Assembly: GCA_015484715.1 (NCBI GenBank)
Contig: WFUY01000450.1
Location: 1 to 11,198 of the forward strand
Length of the DNA: 11,198 bases
Direction of reading: 5' to 3'
Source: Thermoflexales bacterium
GTDB lineage: Bacteria > Chloroflexota > Anaerolineae > S140-20
The position numbers and the translations under genes are program-made. Under the pieces are notes generated by a model, which was given only the letters and a program-made list of their open reading frames with translations, was not told the DNA's origin and searched no databases. Below are positions 6,456 to 11,198 of the stretch, piece after piece (the stretch's first letter is position 1; every line of letters begins with the position of its first letter).

Positions 6456-6494
6456 GGGTGAGGACCATCGGAGGACAACCCGAGGAGGTGAACG

Positions 6495-9353
6495 TTGGGC
6501 AAGCTGGATTTGCAACGCATCGCACTGCTGATCGGCAAGCAGGAGCCCTCGGTCTTGAGGGACTACCTGGACCACGTGGCCAACGCCGGGCTGACCGCCT
6601 ACAAAGCGGTGCTCCAGTGGGGCGACAAGCGGGGCGAAAGCCTCTACACCCACGTCCTAAACGGTATCCTCGTGCTGGAGACCCTTCGGGACCCCCTGGG
6701 GCTCAGCGATGAGGAGGCCCGGGTGCTCTACACCGCCTTCACCATCCACGACCTCAACAAGGCCCTCGAAAGCGAGCAACCCTTTGGCAAGCTGGCCGTC
6801 GAAGAGAACGTCGCTGCCGAGATCGAACGGTTGGGGATGGACCGCTTCTTCCCCGCCTGGCGGGATTACCTCAGCGACATCACCAGCCTGATCCGGGCCC
6901 ACTCCGGCCACCACCACAGCGGCGGGGAGCGGTGGAACCTCCGGCGGGCCTCAGGCTACCGGCTGGGGCTGGACCGGGTCAACGCCCTGGTCCACCTGAT
7001 GCGGGCTGCCGACGTGGTAGACCTCTCCCACACGCTGGAGGAACGAGCCAGGAAGGCCGACTTCTTGAGTTACGTCAACGCCTACCTGGCCGACAGCGGC
7101 CGACCGGTCCAGTACGAGTTCGTCACCCACCGGCTGACAGAGCAGCGGGGTCTCCTGACCAACGTCGTCCACAACGGCATCGTCGCCGAGCTCCAGGAAC
7201 GGTACGGGCTGATCCCCCTGCTCTTCTACCCCGAGGGCGTTGCCTACCTGGTCGAGAAAGGTCGCGCCCCCACCATTGGCGAGGAGGACCTGGAGCGGAT
7301 GGCCCGCCGCATCGCCCAGACCATCTCCGGGATGACGACGGCCAAGTTCCGGGAGTTCATCAGCTCCACCGGCCAGGGCATCAAGGTGGACCCCAAGTGC
7401 CTGGAGATGGGGGTGCCCTTCCGCGAGATCCTGGGGGAGATCCACAACCGCGTCCAGCGGCGCTCTTTCAACCCGGAGACCTTGGATGCCGGGGCACGCC
7501 GTCGGCTTCACCGGGCGCTGGAGAAGGGCCACGCCCTCCCCGAGGATGTCGTGGCGAACTTGGAAGGCCAAGCTCCCCTCGTCAGCACCCATCCCGACCG
7601 CCTGCGACTGGCGGAGCTCCTGCGGGCCTACTACATCTTCCTCAACAGCCACTTCCGGGACGTGATCCCCGAGGCCTGGAAGCACATCTACGCCCTGATG
7701 GAGCTCCCGCCGGAGCGAACGGCCTACTACGAGGCCTTCGACGCCCGCTACGACCGGGCCTACGTGCTCGCCCGGGACCTCACCCTCTCCGAAGAGGAGG
7801 TCTACCACCGCATCGAGGCCGACGGCACGGCCCTGATGCAGGAGAGCGGGGCGGGCGAGGACCCCAAGATCGCCCTCTTCACCGACTACCTGCGGCTCTA
7901 CTTCCTCTTCGATGTCAGCGGGCGCCCGACGGTGCGCTTTGGGGAACACCTGGCCCACTACGTGGGGAACCAGCACAAGCAGTGCGTCTACTGCAGCGGA
8001 CCCTTCCCCACGGCCAAGTGGATGACGGCCGATGTGCGCCCCGACATCACGGTACAGACCTTCTCCAACCGGCTGCGCGGGGGGCCGGGGGAGCCCAAGA
8101 AGTACATCTGCGCCGTCTGTCACCTCCAGTTCCTGCTGGAGAAGCTGAACTACCCGCCGGTGCGCGGGGAGAAGCTGATCTACCTGCACCTCTACCCCTA
8201 CTCCTTCCTGACCCAGCCCTTCATCGAAGGGCTCCGGGCCACCGTCGCCCGCATCGTCACCGAGGACACGGCGGTGCAGGCCCTCAACATGCGGGTTTCC
8301 GAGGCCGTCGAGGCCTACCTGACCCAACGCACGGTCACGCCCACCTTCCGCAGTCGCACCCAGAAGGGGAGGCCCCAGCCCTACGGCATCTACCTGCCCC
8401 GCTACGCCGAGACGGTGGGCAACCTGCTCATCTTCCCCATCAACGCCGGCGGGGAGAACGACACCGCCCGCTTCCTCTTCGCCCTGTGGAACGCTCTGCT
8501 GCTCCAGCGCTACTTCGGCGTGAAGGTGTTGATGAGCAACGCCCCCGTTCCACCGCTGGGCAAAGAAGAGATCCCCGACCTCTACGTGGACAACATCCCC
8601 CTCGCCTGTCAAGGGCTGTTGCCCCGCAACGATTACGCCCAGTTCGAGGATGGGACGAACCGGGAGGGGACCCTGCCCAAGCTGTGGGAGGATGTGGGCC
8701 ACCTCTTCGCCTTGCGGCGGCTGACCTTCGTCAAAGAGGACACCACCCCCCGTCTGGTCCGGGCCCTCTTCGGCAACCCGCTGACCATCTTCTACGAGAC
8801 GGACCGGCTGCTGGAGGCCCGCGTCCGGGGTCAGGAGCAGGGGGGGCTGGTGACCTGGCTATCGCAACAGGCTTTCCCTCACGTGGAAGCCCTCGCCATC
8901 AGCAAAGGAGGACGCTTTATGACCCAACTGAGCACCCAACTACAGCGATTGGCCGAGATCGCCTGGAAGGGCGGCCTCCGGGGCCGCTCTCTGGAGCGGA
9001 GCAGCCTGCTCTACCCGGTCGGCGAAGTCTTCGCCAAGCTGAGCCACGCCGGCGGCCACGTGGACCGGGAGGCCCTGAAGGCGGCGGCCGTCCAGGACAT
9101 CTTCGACCACCTCACCCGCATCGCCGACGAGCAGTACAGGCCGGGCCGCAAGAAGTGGGAGGCGACCAAACAGTTCGTCGAAATCTGGTTCCACGACGTG
9201 CTGGAAGGCGTCTACGGCGGCAACCTGCGCAAGCTGCTCGCCGACGAGAAGCTGATCCGCTCCGCCTACCTCTTCTACGTGCGCGAGCAGATCCCCCGCA
9301 AAGAGGACCGGCTTCCCGAGGCGGAGGCGCTGCCGGACGAGGAAGCCGGGTAG
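6495..9353 (+). CDS. cas10d: Type I-D large subunit Cas10d/Csc3 (952 aa)
   Basis: Signature large subunit of the type I-D effector, which recognises the PAM and, in characterised systems, cuts DNA with its HD domain together with Cas3'. HD-domain residues are visible in order: H53, H85-D86 (in T-I-H-D-L-N-K), the His cluster H136, H139-H141 (S-G-H-H-H-S-G-G), and D173/D176. A zinc ribbon is present at C497-x2-C500 and C539-x2-C542. There is no GGDD; the nearest string, G652-G-E-N-D, is not in the right form, so the palm is catalytically inactive, as is typical of Cas10d. The C-terminal third is mainly helical, as expected for the Cas11-like region. The start is TTG at 6495, chosen because AGGAGGTG lies 5 bases upstream and homology-like sequence begins at once; no better in-frame ATG is near. 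Length is normal for the family. csc2 and csc1 downstream confirm it. Confidence 0.92.
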   Translation: MGKLDLQRIALLIGKQEPSVLRDYLDHVANAGLTAYKAVLQWGDKRGESLYTHVLNGILVLETLRDPLGLSDEEARVLYTAFTIHDLNKALESEQPFGKLAVEENVAAEIERLGMDRFFPAWRDYLSDITSLIRAHSGHHHSGGERWNLRRASGYRLGLDRVNALVHLMRAADVVDLSHTLEERARKADFLSYVNAYLADSGRPVQYEFVTHRLTEQRGLLTNVVHNGIVAELQERYGLIPLLFYPEGVAYLVEKGRAPTIGEEDLERMARRIAQTISGMTTAKFREFISSTGQGIKVDPKCLEMGVPFREILGEIHNRVQRRSFNPETLDAGARRRLHRALEKGHALPEDVVANLEGQAPLVSTHPDRLRLAELLRAYYIFLNSHFRDVIPEAWKHIYALMELPPERTAYYEAFDARYDRAYVLARDLTLSEEEVYHRIEADGTALMQESGAGEDPKIALFTDYLRLYFLFDVSGRPTVRFGEHLAHYVGNQHKQCVYCSGPFPTAKWMTADVRPDITVQTFSNRLRGGPGEPKKYICAVCHLQFLLEKLNYPPVRGEKLIYLHLYPYSFLTQPFIEGLRATVARIVTEDTAVQALNMRVSEAVEAYLTQRTVTPTFRSRTQKGRPQPYGIYLPRYAETVGNLLIFPINAGGENDTARFLFALWNALLLQRYFGVKVLMSNAPVPPLGKEEIPDLYVDNIPLACQGLLPRNDYAQFEDGTNREGTLPKLWEDVGHLFALRRLTFVKEDTTPRLVRALFGNPLTIFYETDRLLEARVRGQEQGGLVTWLSQQAFPHVEALAISKGGRFMTQLSTQLQRLAEIAWKGGLRGRSLERSSLLYPVGEVFAKLSHAGGHVDREALKAAAVQDIFDHLTRIADEQYRPGRKKWEATKQFVEIWFHDVLEGVYGGNLRKLLADEKLIRSAYLFYVREQIPRKEDRLPEAEALPDEEAG

Positions 9354-9371
9354 ACGGGAAGGAGGCGACCT

Positions 9372-9593
9372 GTGGCCTACGAAATCCGAGTGCTCTTTTA
9401 CGGAAGCGAGAAGGCAATGCAGAAGGGCATTGCCAAGATGCAGAAGCGCGGATGGGAGGTGGTGGACACCGAGGTCGTCGAGCAGGGATACGGATGCCTC
9501 AAGACCGGCTGCCTGGGGGCCATCTTCCTCCCCCTGGCCTTGCTGGGCAAGAAGCCCAACCGTTACAAGGTGACCTATAGGCGACCCCGGTAG
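9372..9593 (+). CDS. Small uncharacterised protein between cas10d and csc2 (73 aa)
   Basis: Function unknown. A GTG start with GGAGG at 9361-9365 and the short 18-base gap after cas10d make it a real operon member. Residues 1-20 are a strand plus helix, then the pattern G-W-E-V-V-D-T-E (27-34), a Gly-Cys turn with C44 and C49, one short hydrophobic stretch (about 48-60, 'CLGAIFLPLALLG'), and a C-terminal strand Y-K-V-T-Y-R-R. This layout resembles small 'sticky-note' proteins seen in Chloroflexota and Actinobacteria that end in 'V-T-Y-x-R', some loosely like DUF4177; I recall the pattern but cannot assign a family. The hydrophobic part is short for a membrane helix. It is not a standard type I-D gene, which makes it a candidate accessory or anti-CRISPR-like modulator, by position only. 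Confidence 0.7.
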   Translation: MAYEIRVLFYGSEKAMQKGIAKMQKRGWEVVDTEVVEQGYGCLKTGCLGAIFLPLALLGKKPNRYKVTYRRPR

Positions 9594-9670
9594 GTCTTCC
9601 GCGCCTCTGTTGTCGTCCGTACTTGCGAGATTCCACCGACTGACCCGCCAAGTTCACAGGAGGTTATGCC

Positions 9671-10645
9671 ATGTCCATCATCGAGAAGTACGCCGACCAC
9701 TTTCTGCCCGCCTACAGCAACTATCCCCAGGGGCGCTACATCAGCCTGTTGCTGGTGCGCCGCGTCGAGTCCGAGGCGATCTTCCGCACCGAAGGGAGCG
9801 GGGAGCCGCTGAGCAAGGAGTTCGTCCACGCCGGCCTGGACGGCGGTGAGGTGATCCAGCGCGTGGTCATCAGCAAGCGGAAGCAGACGGCGGTGGAGCG
9901 CCGCACCGGACGCGAGCTGTTGCGCCGGCACGAGATGCTTTTCCCCGGTCAGCGGACGGGCGTGTTGTGCGCCCTCAACCGGAACGACCCCTGCGAGCGC
10001 TGTATGGACTGTATGATCTACGGCTACGCTGCCGGTGGGGGCGGGGCCCAGAAGTCGCGGGTGGTGACCGATGATGCCTTCAGCCTGCACGACGCCGCCG
10101 TGGTGACGGCCACCAAGCAGTTCAACGCCCTCTTCGACACGGGCACGATGCGCGACCCGGAGACGGGCAAGCCGTCCACCAGCATCGGCACCGACGAGTA
10201 CGTCAAGCCGGAGACCCTCTTCCTGGACATCGAGACGGTGCGCGACGTGACGAGCGACGAGTTCCTCTACGTCCTGGGCAACGTCCTGCGCTCCACCCGC
10301 TACGGGGCCATCTCCTCCCGCATCGGCAAGGTCAAAAACCTGCTGGCCGGCGTGGTGTTGAGCGACTGCGAGATCTTCAGCAACCTGGAGCTGACCCAAG
10401 CCGTCTACGACCGGCTGCGGAACGGCTCGCAGGAGCCGGACTTTCCGCTGCGGTCGGACGTGGCGGTCGAGGCCGTGCGGGCGGCGACGGCGGAGTTGGC
10501 CGAGCGTGTCGTGGGCCGGCTGACCATCCTGCCCGCCGATGAGGTGGCCGCCCTGGTGGACGAGGTGACCGCCTTCTACCGGGACGAGGAGGCGGTGAAG
10601 GCGATGCTGGAGCGGGCGACGGCGATGTATGGCCCCCAGGGGTAG
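9671..10645 (+). CDS. csc2: Type I-D Cas7 backbone protein Csc2 (324 aa)
   Basis: Cas7-group RAMP that polymerises along the crRNA in the type I-D effector and binds the target strand. Recognised from the N-terminal 'YPQGRYISLLLVRRVESEAI' segment (18-37), the cysteine group C100, C108, C111, C114 (likely zinc-binding, as in the Csc2 crystal structure), the following Y-G-Y-A-A-G-G-G-G-A-Q-K-S-R-V-V-T-D-D loop, and the late 'LRSTRYGAISSRIGKVKN' stretch. Length is normal. AGGAGG at 9658-9663 fits the ATG at 9671. The 77-base gap before it contains no ORF or clear promoter that I can see. The csc1 gene follows after 11 bases with its ribosome site overlapping this stop, so they are co-translated. 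Confidence 0.95.
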   Translation: MSIIEKYADHFLPAYSNYPQGRYISLLLVRRVESEAIFRTEGSGEPLSKEFVHAGLDGGEVIQRVVISKRKQTAVERRTGRELLRRHEMLFPGQRTGVLCALNRNDPCERCMDCMIYGYAAGGGGAQKSRVVTDDAFSLHDAAVVTATKQFNALFDTGTMRDPETGKPSTSIGTDEYVKPETLFLDIETVRDVTSDEFLYVLGNVLRSTRYGAISSRIGKVKNLLAGVVLSDCEIFSNLELTQAVYDRLRNGSQEPDFPLRSDVAVEAVRAATAELAERVVGRLTILPADEVAALVDEVTAFYRDEEAVKAMLERATAMYGPQG

Positions 10646-10656
10646 GAGGTGCCCCG

Positions 10657-11198
10657 ATGCACATCTACCGTTGTGAACTCACCTTGATGGAAGCGACCTT
10701 CTTCAGCAGCCGCGAGGTGAGCAACACCTATCAGACCGAACCTCTCATCGGGAACATCGCCCTGGCCTACGCCTTCGGTTTCTGCCGGGCTCCCTACTTC
10801 AACGACGGCACGATCCACTACAAGGCGCACCTGGGGGCGTTGAACGAGGCGGGGATCTACGTCACGCCGGCCACCATCGTCGGCGAGCCCCGCTTCACCC
10901 TGGCCCAGTTCAACGCCCAGGCCGACGCCTACTGGTACGCGATGGCGAACAACGTCATCGTCACGCGGCCCGACGGGACCTGGATGGAGAGGCGGGGGGC
11001 GGCCTGGTACATCAAGCGCTACCCCGGCGACCGGGGGCAGAAGGTGGGGCTGGAGAACCGGCCTCAGCACGGGCGCATCCGCATGCTGGCCATCGGCAAC
11101 CGGGCTGTGGCCTACGTGCTCAGCCGGGAGCCGGTGGTCGTGCCGCGCTACGTGCGGCTGGGCAAGTTCATGAGCAAAGCGCGGGTGGTGGTCGAAGA
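10657..11198 (+). CDS. csc1: Type I-D Cas5 protein Csc1, partial (first 180 aa)
   Basis: Cas5-group RAMP that caps the 5' handle of the crRNA in the type I-D complex. The frame is open to the window end, so about 40-70 C-terminal residues are missing compared with the usual 220-250. Recognised by the N-terminal strand and the T-E-P-L-I-G-N-I-A-L-A-Y-A-F-G motif (27-41), the I-Y-V-T-P-A motif (67-72), and the hallmark R-Y-V-R-L-G-K-F-M-S-K-A-R-V near the end. AGGAGGT at 10644-10650 overlaps the csc2 stop and sits 6 bases before the ATG. No catalytic function is expected. Cas6, cas3' and adaptation genes would normally follow, beyond the window. Confidence 0.95.
   Translation, partial: MHIYRCELTLMEATFFSSREVSNTYQTEPLIGNIALAYAFGFCRAPYFNDGTIHYKAHLGALNEAGIYVTPATIVGEPRFTLAQFNAQADAYWYAMANNVIVTRPDGTWMERRGAAWYIKRYPGDRGQKVGLENRPQHGRIRMLAIGNRAVAYVLSREPVVVPRYVRLGKFMSKARVVVE

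Noticed and set aside
8442..8462. G-G-E-N-D string in Cas10d as a cyclase motif
   Set aside because: Spacing and context differ from GGDD/GGDE, and Cas10d palms are known to be inactive.
6951..8702. 583-codon open frame on the minus strand opposite cas10d
   Set aside because: It is the antisense shadow of a GC-rich gene, with no ribosome site, no motifs and full overlap with a well-supported gene.
6932..9580. Very long open frame (882 codons) on the + strand overlapping cas10d
   Set aside because: The composition is Pro/Arg/Gly-rich with no domain, and it is a by-product of high-GC third positions in the real cas10d frame.
9594..9670. Possible promoter or RNA in the gap before csc2
   Set aside because: No -10/-35 pair, hairpin or repeat was found, only the csc2 ribosome binding site.

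Overview
The window is part of a CRISPR-Cas effector locus, and every gene in it reads left to right. The DNA is mostly GC-rich, ribosome binding sites are strong (AGGAGG type), GTG and TTG starts occur, and genes are tightly coupled. A GC-rich, probably thermophilic bacterium fits. Chloroflexota is my best guess, from the type of interspersed palindrome at 3074-3166 and the 'TCGGCGAA' microsatellite, but no taxonomic marker gene is present.

Region 1 (18-6367) is a type III CRISPR module that best matches subtype III-C. It holds a 953-residue Csx11/Cas10-like large subunit with an HD-like N-terminus, a zinc ribbon and no GGDD cyclase motif. It continues with a Cmr4/Csm3-type Cas7 backbone protein, a Cmr5-like small subunit (Cas11) and a Cas5/Cmr3-like RAMP protein. 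Two insertions interrupt the expected order. Between csx11 and cas7 lies about 440 bases with two tiny ORFs around a degenerate palindromic repeat. Between cas11 and the last RAMP gene sits a complete HEPN-MNT (type VII toxin-antitoxin-like) pair in the same frame-overlapping operon. The other two Cas7-like genes expected for III-C (cmr1- and cmr6-like) are not in the window and may lie upstream.

Region 2 (6368-6494) is the only sizeable intergenic gap. It contains a perfect 7-bp inverted repeat resembling a single type I-E style CRISPR repeat, then an extended -10 promoter element and a strong ribosome binding site. It probably starts a second operon.

Region 3 (6495-11198) is a type I-D effector module: csc3/cas10d (HD nuclease-like domain, zinc ribbon, no GGDD), a 73-residue uncharacterised small protein, csc2 (Cas7) and csc1 (Cas5, cut by the window end). 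No cas3, cas6, cas4, cas1, cas2 or CRISPR array is visible, and cas3 is missing from its usual place upstream of csc3.

As read, two RNA-guided effector complexes are encoded back to back. The type III-C one would bind and cut RNA with Cas7 (Asp29 is the likely catalytic residue). The type I-D one would bind DNA through Csc2/Csc1/Cas10d. They may share processing and adaptation genes outside the window. The HEPN-MNT pair and the small ORFs are the least explained parts. Base composition is mosaic: the first kilobase of csx11 and most of cas11 are clearly AT-richer than the rest.
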